Source of the DNA: Pseudolabrys sp035718275
GTDB lineage: Bacteria; Pseudomonadota; Alphaproteobacteria; Rhizobiales; Xanthobacteraceae
DNA length: 64,000 nt
Reading direction: 5' to 3'
Assembly: GCA_035718275.1 (NCBI GenBank)
Contig: DASTHI010000031.1
Coordinates: forward strand, 1 to 64,000
A program made the translations under genes and the position numbers. Below, piece after piece: positions 33,252 to 42,471 of the stretch. The notes beneath the pieces were generated by a model, which made no database searches, was not told where the DNA came from, and saw only the letters and a list, made by a program, of their open reading frames with translations. The stretch's first letter is position 1. Each line of letters opens with the position of its first letter.

Positions 33252-33259
33252 TTAACCAT
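33252..33259 (+). promoter_or_regulatory. CtrA half-site TTAACCAT upstream of the chemoreceptor gene
   Basis: A perfect 8-base TTAACCAT lies 63 bases before the chemoreceptor start in the region shared with divergent mcd. This octamer is the commonest CtrA motif in Rhizobiales, and chemotaxis/motility genes are frequent CtrA targets. A single octamer arises by chance often, so confidence is low. Confidence 0.35.
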
Positions 33260-33321
33260 TTCAGGTTTTACATGGCAGGCCTGGGGCGCTTCGCTCCCTT
33301 GGGCATGACCGACACCAGCGC

Positions 33322-35340
33322 ATGCAAATGGCCGAGCAATCCCCACCCCTGAACAGGCTGGCACGCCTGCTCACCTCGTTCTCGGTGCGCACGCGGATCG
33401 TGGTGCTTGCCCTTATTCCAGTCGCTGGATTTCTTTTCAACGGCCTCACCTTCGTTTCCGGTGAGGGGGAGGTTGGCGCGGCTTTCCAGTCGACTACGAA
33501 CGCTCGCAGGCTCGCCGACGCGAGTCGTGAATTCAAATTCGCGATCGCCGCTATGCGAATTGCGGCAAGGGACTTCTCTGCTTCACCACATGCAAGCGTG
33601 ATCGATAGCTTTGAAGAGGCGCAGAAGACCGCGATGCGCAGCCTCGACACCATCGAGGCAGGCCTCAGCGGGATGCGCGTCGACGATATCAGGGCTTTGC
33701 GCAACGAGCTGAAAGGCCTGAAGAAGAATTTTGACCAGCTGGTGACGGAACAGCGGACGCTTGGGTTCACGGATACGGAAGGGCTGCGCGGGGAATTGCA
33801 GAGCGCTGGTCTGAAGATCGAGCGCGCCATCAATGAAAACATGTCCTGGCTGGCCGAAGCTGAGGCCTCCAAGCTCATGATGTTTCTGCTGATCATGCGT
33901 CATTATGAGGCTGAGTTTCGGCTGGCGCCTGCGGAAATCACCCGACAGGAATTTGTCGTCTCTTATCGAAAATTCACCGAGCGGTTCAATGCCATCGACG
34001 GCACGCCGGAGATGAAGACGAAGCTGGAAAGCGAAGTGAAGCTCTACGTCGACACGTTTGCGCAATGGATCGAGGTCAGTGATCGGGCGCGGCCGATGCG
34101 CGCCCTGATCGATATTGACAGCCAGAACATGCTGCCGCGGGCCGATGCGGTGATCGCCGTCGCAAACGGCGCCGCCGAACATGCGGCTGCTGCGCTGGTC
34201 GCCTCACAGCACCGTACACGCAATGGCATCGTAATCGTCGGCATAGCCATGGTGGCACTGGGGCTTGCCTTCAGCTGGATGATCGGACGTAGCATCACGC
34301 GGCCCCTGAACGGTCTCGCGACCGTTATGCGCCGTCTCGCCGACGGCGACACGATGGCACGCATTCCAGCAACGCGCGCCCGCGACGAGATCGGAGAAAT
34401 GGCGCGCACGGTCATCGTATTCCGCGATAATATGGTCGAACGCGAACATCTTGCGCAAAAACAGACCGAGGCGAGCCGGGCGCGCGAGGTGCGTAGCGAC
34501 AACATCGCGTTCATGATCTCACAGTTCAAACACTCGGTCGAAAGCGCACTGGGCAAGCTTCGCGGAGCTTCGATGAAGCTGGAAATGAGCTCGTCCGATC
34601 TGAACCGCGCGGCAGATGTGGTCTCCTCCGAAGCTGACACCGCGAAGACGCGCGTCGCAGCCGCTTCGGAAAATGTCACGGCGGCTGCGAGCTCGGTCGA
34701 GGAACTCGCAGCTTCCATCGGGGAAATTGCGTCGCAGGCGACGAAATCGACCGATGTTGCCGGCCGCGCTGTCTCGGAGGCCCAGCGCACCGTGCGGACG
34801 ATGTCGGAGCTGAGCAACGCGGCCAGTCGGATCGGTGAAGTCGTCGGCCTCATTCAGGCGATCGCCGGGCAGACCAACCTGCTCGCGCTCAATGCAACCA
34901 TCGAGGCGGCCCGCGCCGGCGAGACTGGCAAGGGCTTTGCGGTTGTCGCCGCCGAGGTCAAGTCGCTAGCCGGCCAGACAGCCAAAGCAACCGAGGAGAT
35001 TGCAGAGCAGATCGGCGCCATCCAGTCGGCAGCAGCCGATGCTTCGCAGGCGATCGAACAGGTCGACGCGATCATCCGCGATATGTCTTCGATCGCGACG
35101 ACAGTCGCCGCCACCGTCGATCAGCAGAACTCGGCGGTCGCCTCGATCGCGGAGGGAGTCGGCCGCGCCTCGAGCGAAGCGCGCGTCGGCGCCGATGCGA
35201 TGAGCCGCGTCGCCGGGGTCACTTCTACCGCACGATCGACCGCTTCCGCAGTCAAGGAACTTGCCGACGCGGTTGCGATCGAAGCCGAAGGACTGGAAGC
35301 ACAGGTGCGGCAGTTCCTCACCAGCGTACAGGCCGCGTAA
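33322..35340 (+). CDS. Methyl-accepting chemotaxis protein with HBM-type sensor
   Basis: A 672-residue chemoreceptor. The first transmembrane helix (about 26-42, IVVLALIPVAGFLFNGL) and the second (about 294-312, GIVIVGIAMVALGLAFSW) bracket a helical periplasmic domain of about 250 residues resembling the HBM (helical bimodular) class, which binds small organic acids in characterised members. A HAMP domain follows (SITRPLNGLATVMRRLADGD) and then the signalling domain, whose hairpin tip is QTNLLALNATIEAARAGE. It ends without the CheR-binding pentapeptide. ATGs at 33322 and 33328 are both possible; neither has a strong ribosome binding site. No other chemotaxis genes are nearby, and the ligand is unknown. 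Confidence 0.9.
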   Translation: MQMAEQSPPLNRLARLLTSFSVRTRIVVLALIPVAGFLFNGLTFVSGEGEVGAAFQSTTNARRLADASREFKFAIAAMRIAARDFSASPHASVIDSFEEAQKTAMRSLDTIEAGLSGMRVDDIRALRNELKGLKKNFDQLVTEQRTLGFTDTEGLRGELQSAGLKIERAINENMSWLAEAEASKLMMFLLIMRHYEAEFRLAPAEITRQEFVVSYRKFTERFNAIDGTPEMKTKLESEVKLYVDTFAQWIEVSDRARPMRALIDIDSQNMLPRADAVIAVANGAAEHAAAALVASQHRTRNGIVIVGIAMVALGLAFSWMIGRSITRPLNGLATVMRRLADGDTMARIPATRARDEIGEMARTVIVFRDNMVEREHLAQKQTEASRAREVRSDNIAFMISQFKHSVESALGKLRGASMKLEMSSSDLNRAADVVSSEADTAKTRVAAASENVTAAASSVEELAASIGEIASQATKSTDVAGRAVSEAQRTVRTMSELSNAASRIGEVVGLIQAIAGQTNLLALNATIEAARAGETGKGFAVVAAEVKSLAGQTAKATEEIAEQIGAIQSAAADASQAIEQVDAIIRDMSSIATTVAATVDQQNSAVASIAEGVGRASSEARVGADAMSRVAGVTSTARSTASAVKELADAVAIEAEGLEAQVRQFLTSVQAA

Positions 35341-35431
35341 TCCGGTCCGACGGAGAGTTGAAAAGCCCACAACGGCCTTGCAAAGCATGCGGCAATGGAT
35401 GATCTGAAGGGTCGACCTCCAGGAGCATCCG

Positions 35432-36277
35432 TTGAGCGTCTTGCAGCAGTCAGTGCGAATTGCGACCGACGCCTTTCGGCATTTTTCGGCGGACGACGGG
35501 TGGGCGACCGCAAGCCACATCGCCCTTTCCACTCTCATGGCGCTGTTCCCGTTCCTGATCGTGGTGACGGCGCTCGCCGCCTTTTTTCTGGGATCTAAGG
35601 AACTCGCCGACGAAGCAGCACGCATCCTGCTGGAAGCGTGGCCAAAACAGGTCGCCGCACCGATCGCACGCGATATAACCGGCGTTCTCACCTCGACCCG
35701 TGGCGACATCCTGACCTTCGGCGTGCTGTTCGCGTTGTATTTCGCATCGAGCGGCGTCGAGAGCCTGCGCATCGGACTGAACCGGGCGTATGGCATGAAA
35801 GAGACGCGTGCGTGGTGGCTGTTACGTATCGAATCCGTCGTCTATGTGCTCGTCGGTGCGGTTGCCATTTTGGCCTTTTCGTTTCTTGTCGTCCTGGCAC
35901 CGGTAATTTTGGACAGGCTGACCCACTACGTGCCCGCGCTGGAGCAGTTCGGCGATATGATCACCTTCGCGCGCTACGGCGTCACCGTCGTCGTCCTTAT
36001 CGTTGCGCTCACGATCGTGCACCTCTGGCTTCCTGCCGGGCGCCGATCATTCAGCCAGATCGCACCGGGAATAATCGCGACACTGCTGCTCTGGCTGATT
36101 ACCGGCGCTGCTTTTGGTCGCTATCTCGCTAGTTATGCTTTTGCTTACGTCTCGATGTATGCGGGGCTGGCGTCGGCAATGGTGGCGCTTGTCTTCCTCT
36201 ACGTCTGCGCGTCGATCTTCATCTACGGCGGCGAATTGAATTCGATGATCTTCCAAGCACGCGCAAAATTGCGATAG
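35432..36277 (+). CDS. YihY/BrkB family inner-membrane protein
   Basis: A 281-residue membrane protein with about six helices and the family's signature blocks: HIALSTLMALFPFLIVV at the start, FALYFASSGVESLRIGLNRAY, and the C-terminal SMYAGLASAMVALVFLYVCASIFIYGGELN. Older notes call the family a ribonuclease or virulence factor; neither is supported, and the molecular function is unknown. The start is a TTG at 35432 preceded by AGGAG six bases away, a better-supported start than any ATG. It follows the chemoreceptor gene by 91 bases on the same strand and is convergent with ccr. Confidence 0.88.
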   Translation: MSVLQQSVRIATDAFRHFSADDGWATASHIALSTLMALFPFLIVVTALAAFFLGSKELADEAARILLEAWPKQVAAPIARDITGVLTSTRGDILTFGVLFALYFASSGVESLRIGLNRAYGMKETRAWWLLRIESVVYVLVGAVAILAFSFLVVLAPVILDRLTHYVPALEQFGDMITFARYGVTVVVLIVALTIVHLWLPAGRRSFSQIAPGIIATLLLWLITGAAFGRYLASYAFAYVSMYAGLASAMVALVFLYVCASIFIYGGELNSMIFQARAKLR

Positions 36278-36366
36278 ATCGAAATCGTACCCGATCAGGG
36301 CCGAACTTATTGGCGCCATTCACGTCTTGAATGCACGACCGGCGAGACGTCGATGCGACCCTTGCT

Positions 36367-37644
36367 CTAGCTTGCTGCCGCTTCGAGCACGTCTTCGAAG
36401 GTCCTCAATCCGAGACGGGGCGCATTCACCATGACAGCCATGTTCCCGGGCGGATGCTGGTTCTTCCACATTTTCATGTGCGCGAGTGGGATGTTTTCCC
36501 AGGGAAAGACCTCGCTCATGCAGGGATCAATGCGTTGCTCCAGCACAAAGCGGTTTGCCTGAGAGGCTTGCTTGAGATGGGCGAAATGCGAACCCTGAAT
36601 GCGCTTCTGCCGCATCCAGACGTACCGCGCATCAAAAGTGAGATTGTAACCCGTTGTTCCGGCACAGAAGACGACCATGCCGCCGCGCTTCACCACGAGG
36701 CAAGACACTGGAAACGTCTGTTCGCCCGGATGTTCGAACACGATGTCCACATCGCGCTTGCCCGTGATGTCCCAGATGGCCTTGCCGAACCGACGAGCCT
36801 CTTTCGTCCACTCGCCATACTCGGGCGAATTCACCGCCGGCATCTGGCCCCAACATTTGAAATTTTTGCGATTGATCGCGCCTTTCGCGCCGAGATTGAG
36901 AACGTAATCAATTTTTGAATCATCGGAGACGACCGCAATCGCGTTTGCGCCCGATGCGGCGACGAGTTGAACCCCGAACACGCCGAGGCCACCCGAAGCG
37001 CCCCACACCAGCACATTGTCGCCGGGTTTAAGTGTATGCGGCGAGTGGCCGAACAGCATGCGATAGGCCGTCGCAAGCGTAAGGGTGTAGCAAGCGGACT
37101 CTTCCCATGAGAGGTGTCCCGGCTTCTGCATGAGCTGGCGCGACTGGACGCGACAAAACTGTGCAAACGAACCGTCCGGAGTCTCGTACCCCCAGATCCG
37201 TTGCGATGGAGACAGCAAGGGATCTCCGCCATTGCAGTCTTCGTCATCACCATCGTCCTGATTGCAGTGAACGATGACTTCATCGCCGATCTTCCAGCGC
37301 TTGACCTTCGCGCCTACGGCCCAGACCACGCCCGAAGCGTCGGAGCCGGCGATATGGAAAGGATGCTTGTGCACGTCGATGGTGGAAATCGGCTGGCCCA
37401 GACCGGCCCAGACGCCGTTGTAGTTGACGCCGCCCGCCATCACGAAGACCAGCACCTCGTCATCGGCAATCGGCCATGTGGGCACCACTTCAAGCTGGAA
37501 CGACTTGTCGGGCGGACCGTGTCGTTCCTTCCGAATGACCCAGGCGTGCATCTTGTCCGGCACGTGACCAAGCGGCGGAATTTCTCCAATGCCGTATAGA
37601 TCACGGGGCGATGCGACGCTTCTGATCTTGCTGACAGCGGCCAT
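36367..37644 (-). CDS. ccr: Crotonyl-CoA carboxylase/reductase
   Basis: A 425-residue medium-chain dehydrogenase/reductase that carboxylates crotonyl-CoA with NADPH and CO2 to ethylmalonyl-CoA, the committed step of the ethylmalonyl-CoA pathway. The opening MHAWVIRKERHGPPDKSFQ, the loop VNYNGVWAGLGQPIS, the Ccr-specific insert HCNQDDGDDEDCNGGDP, the Rossmann motif VWGASGGLGVFGVQLV and the active-site region IQGSHFAHLKQASQANRF are characteristic and separate it from ordinary crotonyl-CoA reductases. Length matches the family (about 430). GGGAGG precedes the ATG by six bases. It diverges from a PAP2 gene; direct repeats upstream may be operators. ecm and mcd lie 3-4 kb away on either side. Confidence 0.95.
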   Translation of the reverse strand: MAAVSKIRSVASPRDLYGIGEIPPLGHVPDKMHAWVIRKERHGPPDKSFQLEVVPTWPIADDEVLVFVMAGGVNYNGVWAGLGQPISTIDVHKHPFHIAGSDASGVVWAVGAKVKRWKIGDEVIVHCNQDDGDDEDCNGGDPLLSPSQRIWGYETPDGSFAQFCRVQSRQLMQKPGHLSWEESACYTLTLATAYRMLFGHSPHTLKPGDNVLVWGASGGLGVFGVQLVAASGANAIAVVSDDSKIDYVLNLGAKGAINRKNFKCWGQMPAVNSPEYGEWTKEARRFGKAIWDITGKRDVDIVFEHPGEQTFPVSCLVVKRGGMVVFCAGTTGYNLTFDARYVWMRQKRIQGSHFAHLKQASQANRFVLEQRIDPCMSEVFPWENIPLAHMKMWKNQHPPGNMAVMVNAPRLGLRTFEDVLEAAAS

Positions 37645-37680
37645 CGAACGCCTCCCACCCGGTCAGGAACTCCGAGTCTG

Positions 37681-37714
37681 AACAATCTTATGATGCAGCG
37701 CAACAATCTTGTTG
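37681..37714. promoter_or_regulatory. AACAATCTT direct repeat with an embedded palindrome upstream of ccr
   Basis: AACAATCTT occurs at 37681-37689 and again at 37702-37710, 21 bases apart, i.e. two helical turns on the same face. The second copy is part of the perfect palindrome CAACAA-TC-TTGTTG (37701-37714). The pair lies 37-70 bases upstream of the ccr ATG, at promoter distance. This looks like a two-site operator; the regulator is unknown. Confidence 0.45.
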
Positions 37715-37882
37715 GCATGCAGTAAGCTACTGAATTGATATGGTTTATTCATTCGATCTTGCCCGAGCCTTGCGATCTGGACAGCGGGCAAGAGGGTCAA
37801 TGCAAATCTAACCATCTCGTTTCGAAGAACGTTAAGCGCTCGCTCCTAACGTGCCGCCCGGGATCACAGCATCGGCACGCGA

Positions 37883-38902
37883 ATGAACTTGCCACACCAC
37901 TCGGCCGCGAGGGGGCTTTATTTCTGCAATTGGGCGCTTGTCTGCCTCATGGGGCTGACATGTGCGGCCGGACTTGCGTTCACCGGCTTCTCAATCGGAT
38001 TGGCTGGTGCGCTCAAGCCGATTTCGCTCACCGGCATGTACCTGGCATATGCCGGGTTTGCCGCGTACCGGCCGCACAAATGCGATCCCAGGATTATCTT
38101 CATCGTTGGGTCGACTGGGCAGATCGTACTGATCACGCTCTTCATGACGCCGCTGACCTATGTGGCAGCGTCCGCTGACCTACCGATGCAGGATGCTGCC
38201 CTCCACTCGATCGATCGCATGCTGCGGCTCGACTGGATGAGCTACTTCAATTTCGTATACGGCAACACCGCCCTGCTTTATTGCGCGACATTGGCCTACG
38301 CCATGATCCGATGGCCGGTATTCGCCATCCCGATGGTGCTCGGCGCGACCAGGCGGTACGAGCGGCTGCAGGTGTTCACGCTCGCATTCGGACTTGCCCT
38401 CGCCTGCACAACCCTGATCTCGATATGGGTCCCGGCGATGGGGATCTACGAACTGCTGGGCTTCAGTCCAGATCCGACTGTTTTCAGGCCGGCGGCGTAT
38501 ACCGAGTATCTCGACATCATGCCGCGCGTACGTGACGGAAGCCTGCGCGCACTGGAATTTGCCGAACTTATCGGTCTCGTTACCTTCCCCAGCTTCCATG
38601 CTGCTGCAGCGGTGCTTTATCTCTGGGCTCTCTGGCCGATTCGCTGGTTCGGGCCGATCGCGGCGGCCATCAACGTTGCCATGATTCTGGCAACGCCCAT
38701 CTGCGGCGGGCATTATTTTATCGACGTGCTCGCCGGAATCGCAGTCGCAATAGCGTCCATTTTCGTTTCGAAGGCCATCGGACGATGGTTCGCGAGTGCG
38801 AAGTTCGCTCCGCAACGTTCCGATCTTCAGAGACCGCTCTCGAGGCCCGTACCTTATCGGAATTTTCAAGGGACAACGGAGCGTACGTCAGCAATTCCTT
38901 AA
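37883..38902 (+). CDS. PAP2 superfamily phosphatase/phosphotransferase (inositolphosphotransferase-like)
   Basis: A 339-residue membrane protein with about eight helices. Near the C-terminus are the two catalytic motifs: FPSFHAAAAVLYLWAL (the PSxH motif) and GGHYFIDVLAGIAVA (the His and Asp of the third PAP2 motif). These match PAP2_3, which includes Aur1/Ipt1-like lipid phosphotransferases and lipid phosphatases, acting at the outer face of the inner membrane. The lipid substrate is unknown. It is followed after 56 bases by a large membrane protein and then ecm on the same strand, and diverges from ccr. The ATG at 37883 lacks a clear ribosome binding site. Confidence 0.82.
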   Translation: MNLPHHSAARGLYFCNWALVCLMGLTCAAGLAFTGFSIGLAGALKPISLTGMYLAYAGFAAYRPHKCDPRIIFIVGSTGQIVLITLFMTPLTYVAASADLPMQDAALHSIDRMLRLDWMSYFNFVYGNTALLYCATLAYAMIRWPVFAIPMVLGATRRYERLQVFTLAFGLALACTTLISIWVPAMGIYELLGFSPDPTVFRPAAYTEYLDIMPRVRDGSLRALEFAELIGLVTFPSFHAAAAVLYLWALWPIRWFGPIAAAINVAMILATPICGGHYFIDVLAGIAVAIASIFVSKAIGRWFASAKFAPQRSDLQRPLSRPVPYRNFQGTTERTSAIP

Positions 38903-38958
38903 GCATTCTGCAATCGGCCGTCGGTAGGCTTCGCCAGCGAGGGTCAAATCGAGCCACC

Positions 38959-40404
38959 ATGTCCGAGCAAACCATTCGAAGCACGATTGGGAGCTTCAGT
39001 CCGCAGACCGCCCTGCCTTGGTTTGCTGCCGCCGGCGTGTATCTGCTCCTCATAGCGGTCGCGCCGCGGCTGCTTGCCGACCCCGATACCTATTCGCATA
39101 TCGCACTTGGGCGCTGGATTCTTGAACATCAGGCGGTTCCGCTTACGGACCCGTTCTCCGCGACGTTTCGCGGAGCCCATTGGGTTGCGTTCGAATGGCT
39201 TTCGCAGGTCATCTTCGCCGTCGCTTTTGCGCTTGGGGGCTGGGCGGGCGTAACCGCTCTGGCTGGGGCAGCCGTCGCAATTGCGTTCGGACTGCTCGGC
39301 CGCTTTCTTCTGCGCGAGCTGCAACCCACCGCTTCCCTCGTCGCGCTGCCCGCGGGGCTGCTGTTAACGGCACCGCATATTCTGGCGCGCCCGCATGTCC
39401 TGGCGCTGCCAGTCCTTGTCGCCTGGATCGGTGCGCTGGTGCGCACGGTCGACACTCGCGCTTCACCGCCTTGGCTGGTTCTGCCCTTGATGACGCTATG
39501 GGCCAATCTGCACGGGAGCTTCACGTTCGGACTGGCGATGATTGTTCCACTCGCAATGGAATCGATCTGGCGCACGCCGCGTTCCAGACGGCTTGATGTG
39601 ACCCGGCTTTGGCTGCTGTTTGCACTTCTCGCTTTTGCGGCGGCTTGTCTTAATCCTTACGGCCCGGAAATGATCATGGTCACGTTCCGCACGGTGGCCT
39701 TGGGGTCAGCGTTGTCGACCGTGAGCGAATGGCGGCCGCAGGACTTCACTCACATCGGCAGCTACGAACTGATCATACTCGGCGCTTTCGGGACCGCACT
39801 TTATCTGGGAGTCAAGCTCCCGCTCATGCGTCTGCTGATGCTGTTCGGTCTGCTGCATCTCAGCCTCTCACAGGTGCGTCACGCCGATCTGCTGGGCATG
39901 CTGGGACCGATGGTCCTCGCTAAGCCACTGGCCGAGCAGTTTGCGGAAATCGCAGCAGAGAAGGTTCGTTCCGTGCGCTTCGGCACGAGGCCAGCCGGCT
40001 TGCTTTTGGCCGTACTGCTCACGCTGACTGCCGGTTTGTCCGTCTTGCGCCCGGACATCGCTCCGGCGGCAAACATCAGCCCCGCCGCGGCGGTTCACGC
40101 GTTCCGCATGGCGAAGCCGGGCACCATCTTCAACGACTACAATTTCGGCGGTTATCTCGATTTCGTAGGCATCGCGCCCTTCATCGACGGTCGAGCGGAG
40201 CTTTATGGTGAAGCTTATGTGCTGCGGCATGCGCGCGCAGTTGCCCTTCGCGATGTCCCGGATTTTCTGCGGCTCCTGGATGAATACAGAATCGGGGCGA
40301 CCTTGTTGCCGCCAGCGGCCCCTGCGGTGGCGTTGCTCGACCGCCTACCCGACTGGAAGCGCATTTACGCTGACAATGTCGCGGTCGTGCACATCCGCCG
40401 CTGA
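38959..40404 (+). CDS. Multi-pass membrane protein, GT-C glycosyltransferase-like
   Basis: A 481-residue protein with about ten hydrophobic helices and a C-terminal soluble tail of about 100 residues. The first extracytoplasmic loop carries LADPDTYSHIALGRWILEH followed by PLTDPFSAT, an acidic loop pattern seen in GT-C fold glycosyltransferases. The tail (NDYNFGGYLDFVGIAPFIDGRAELYG) resembles the end of uncharacterised bacterial membrane proteins of this kind. Lipid-linked sugar transfer is a guess from fold only. The start at 38959 is preferred over 38785, which would overlap the PAP2 gene. It shares strand and close spacing with PAP2 upstream and ecm downstream. Confidence 0.68.
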   Translation: MSEQTIRSTIGSFSPQTALPWFAAAGVYLLLIAVAPRLLADPDTYSHIALGRWILEHQAVPLTDPFSATFRGAHWVAFEWLSQVIFAVAFALGGWAGVTALAGAAVAIAFGLLGRFLLRELQPTASLVALPAGLLLTAPHILARPHVLALPVLVAWIGALVRTVDTRASPPWLVLPLMTLWANLHGSFTFGLAMIVPLAMESIWRTPRSRRLDVTRLWLLFALLAFAAACLNPYGPEMIMVTFRTVALGSALSTVSEWRPQDFTHIGSYELIILGAFGTALYLGVKLPLMRLLMLFGLLHLSLSQVRHADLLGMLGPMVLAKPLAEQFAEIAAEKVRSVRFGTRPAGLLLAVLLTLTAGLSVLRPDIAPAANISPAAAVHAFRMAKPGTIFNDYNFGGYLDFVGIAPFIDGRAELYGEAYVLRHARAVALRDVPDFLRLLDEYRIGATLLPPAAPAVALLDRLPDWKRIYADNVAVVHIRR

Positions 40405-40487
40405 GGCGTTGCACATCCACTACGATCGAAAATTCGTATTGCGGTGCAACAAAAAAAGCGCCACCGTGCGGCAGTGAGCCGACGGCC

Positions 40488-42461
40488 ATGACACGCGACA
40501 GTCAGAAGCTCGACAAGCCGTGGATATTCCGCACTTATGCGGGTCACTCCACCGCAGCGGAGTCGAACGCGCTTTACCGCAAGAACCTCGCCAAGGGGCA
40601 GACAGGCCTCTCCGTTGCCTTCGATCTGCCGACCCAGACCGGCTACGATTCCGATCACGTGCTGGCGAAGGGCGAGGTGGGCAAGGTCGGGGTGCCGATC
40701 TGTCATCTCGGCGATATGCGCGCTCTCTTCGAGGGAATTCCGCTCGCCTCGATGAACACCTCGATGACCATCAATGCCACGGCCGCCTGGCTGATGGCGC
40801 TTTACATTGCGCTCGCCGACGAGCAGGGCGCAGCCCGAGACGGGCTGCAGGGCACGATTCAAAACGACATCATCAAGGAATATCTTTCGCGGGGCACGTA
40901 CGTCTTCCCGCCGCATCCTTCGATGCGGCTGACCAAGGATGTCATACTTTTCACGACCAAAGAGATTCCGAAATGGAATCCGATCAATGTCTGCTCCTAT
41001 CATTTGCAGGAAGCGGGGGCCACGCCCGTGCAGGAGCTCGCATTCTCGCTTGCGACAGCAATTGCCGTACTCGACACCGTGAAAGCATCCGGCGAGGTGC
41101 CTGCGAAGCGATTTGGCGAGGTGTTCGGCCGAATCTCTTTCTTCGTCAATGCCGGTTTAAGATTCATCACCGAAGTCTGCAAAATGCGCGCATTCACCGA
41201 GCTATGGGACGAGATTGCGCGCGAGCGATACGGCGTCGTCGATCCGAAGCAACGGCTGTTCCGGTACGGCGTGCAGGTCAATTCGCTCGGCCTGACCGAG
41301 CCTCAGCCCGAAAACAACGTCGCCCGCATCTTGATTGAAATGCTTGCCGTCACGCTTTCGAAAAACGCGCGCGCCCGGGCGATTCAACTGCCAGCGTGGA
41401 ATGAGGCGCTCGGATTGCCGCGACCGTGGGACCAGCAATGGTCGCTTCGGATGCAGCAGATTCTCGCTTACGAGACCGACCTGCTCGAATATGGCGACAT
41501 ATTCGACGGTGCCGGGGAAATCGCGCGCAAGGTCGACGAGCTGAAGCATGAGGCCAGGGAGGAGTTGGAGCGTATAGAACAGATGGGCGGCGCGGTTGCG
41601 GCGGTGGACACCGGCTACATGAAGCAGCAGCTGGTCGAATCGAACACGGCGCGCCTGGAAGCCATCGAGCGCGGCGAACAGGTGGTCATCGGAGTTAACA
41701 AGTATATCGAAAGCGAACCGTCTCCTCTTGCGGATGCAGCCGAGACGATCCTTACCGTCTCCGAGAAAGCAGAGCGTGAGCAGATCGAGCGCTTGCATGC
41801 ATGGCGCGCCGCGCGCGACAAGGCTGCTGTCGCTTCGGCTTTGAAAAAACTCAAGCAGGCCGCCGCAAGCGGCAGCAATGTCATGCCGGCATCCATAGAA
41901 TGCGCAAAGGCGGGCGTCACCACCGGGGAATGGGGGTGGACCTTGCGGGAGGCATTCGGCGAATATCGCGCCCCTACGGGCGTAGGCCGCGCAATGCGCA
42001 ATGATGTCAGGGGCCTGGACGCAATCCGCGCCGATGTCGATCGTCTGTCAAGCAAGCTCGGACGAAGGCTCACTTTCCTTGTCGGAAAGCCGGGGCTCGA
42101 CGGCCATTCCAACGGCGCCGAGCAGATCGCGGTTCGCGCGCGCGACGCGGGGATGCAGGTCGTCTACGAAGGTATCAGGCTGACGCCGGAGGAAATCGTC
42201 GAAGCCGCCCGAAAGGAAAAGCCGCATGTCGTCGGACTCTCGGTGCTTTCGGGGAGCCACTTGCCGCTTGTCGAAGACGTCGTGGACCGAATGAGGCAGG
42301 CGGGCCTGGACGTGCCGGTGGTGGTCGGAGGCATTATCCCGCCTGAGGATGTCGCCGAATTGCAAAAAGTGGGAGTGGCCGCAGTGTACACGCCCAAGGA
42401 TTTTGAATTGAACCGTATCATGTCGGATCTGGTGCGAATCGTCGAACGCGCCAAGACGTGA
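40488..42461 (+). CDS. ecm: Ethylmalonyl-CoA mutase (coenzyme B12-dependent)
   Basis: A 657-residue mutase converting (2R)-ethylmalonyl-CoA to (2S)-methylsuccinyl-CoA. The N-terminal (beta/alpha)8 barrel begins with KPWIFRTYAGHSTA and LAKGQTGLSVAFDLPTQTGY, diagnostic of Ecm (MeaA) rather than methylmalonyl-CoA mutase. The C-terminal B12 domain carries the DxHxxG motif in GLDGHSNGAEQIA (D538, H540, the lower axial ligand), with GLSVLSGSH and VVVGGIIPPED downstream. Length agrees with the family (about 650-690). It forms the pathway with Ccr and Mcd encoded nearby. The 83 bases upstream are too short for a cobalamin riboswitch. The ATG at 40488 starts the conserved N-terminus. Confidence 0.95.
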   Translation: MTRDSQKLDKPWIFRTYAGHSTAAESNALYRKNLAKGQTGLSVAFDLPTQTGYDSDHVLAKGEVGKVGVPICHLGDMRALFEGIPLASMNTSMTINATAAWLMALYIALADEQGAARDGLQGTIQNDIIKEYLSRGTYVFPPHPSMRLTKDVILFTTKEIPKWNPINVCSYHLQEAGATPVQELAFSLATAIAVLDTVKASGEVPAKRFGEVFGRISFFVNAGLRFITEVCKMRAFTELWDEIARERYGVVDPKQRLFRYGVQVNSLGLTEPQPENNVARILIEMLAVTLSKNARARAIQLPAWNEALGLPRPWDQQWSLRMQQILAYETDLLEYGDIFDGAGEIARKVDELKHEAREELERIEQMGGAVAAVDTGYMKQQLVESNTARLEAIERGEQVVIGVNKYIESEPSPLADAAETILTVSEKAEREQIERLHAWRAARDKAAVASALKKLKQAAASGSNVMPASIECAKAGVTTGEWGWTLREAFGEYRAPTGVGRAMRNDVRGLDAIRADVDRLSSKLGRRLTFLVGKPGLDGHSNGAEQIAVRARDAGMQVVYEGIRLTPEEIVEAARKEKPHVVGLSVLSGSHLPLVEDVVDRMRQAGLDVPVVVGGIIPPEDVAELQKVGVAAVYTPKDFELNRIMSDLVRIVERAKT

Positions 42462-42471
42462 GCACAATTGA

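Noticed and set aside
40408..40450. GTTGCAC ... GTGCAAC inverted repeat followed by an A-run before ecm
   Set aside because: The long 29-base spacer and the A-run on the coding strand do not form a terminator for the upstream gene; too weak to call an operator.
40405..40487. Possible cobalamin riboswitch before the B12-dependent mutase
   Set aside because: Only 83 bases are available and no B12-box-like sequence is visible.
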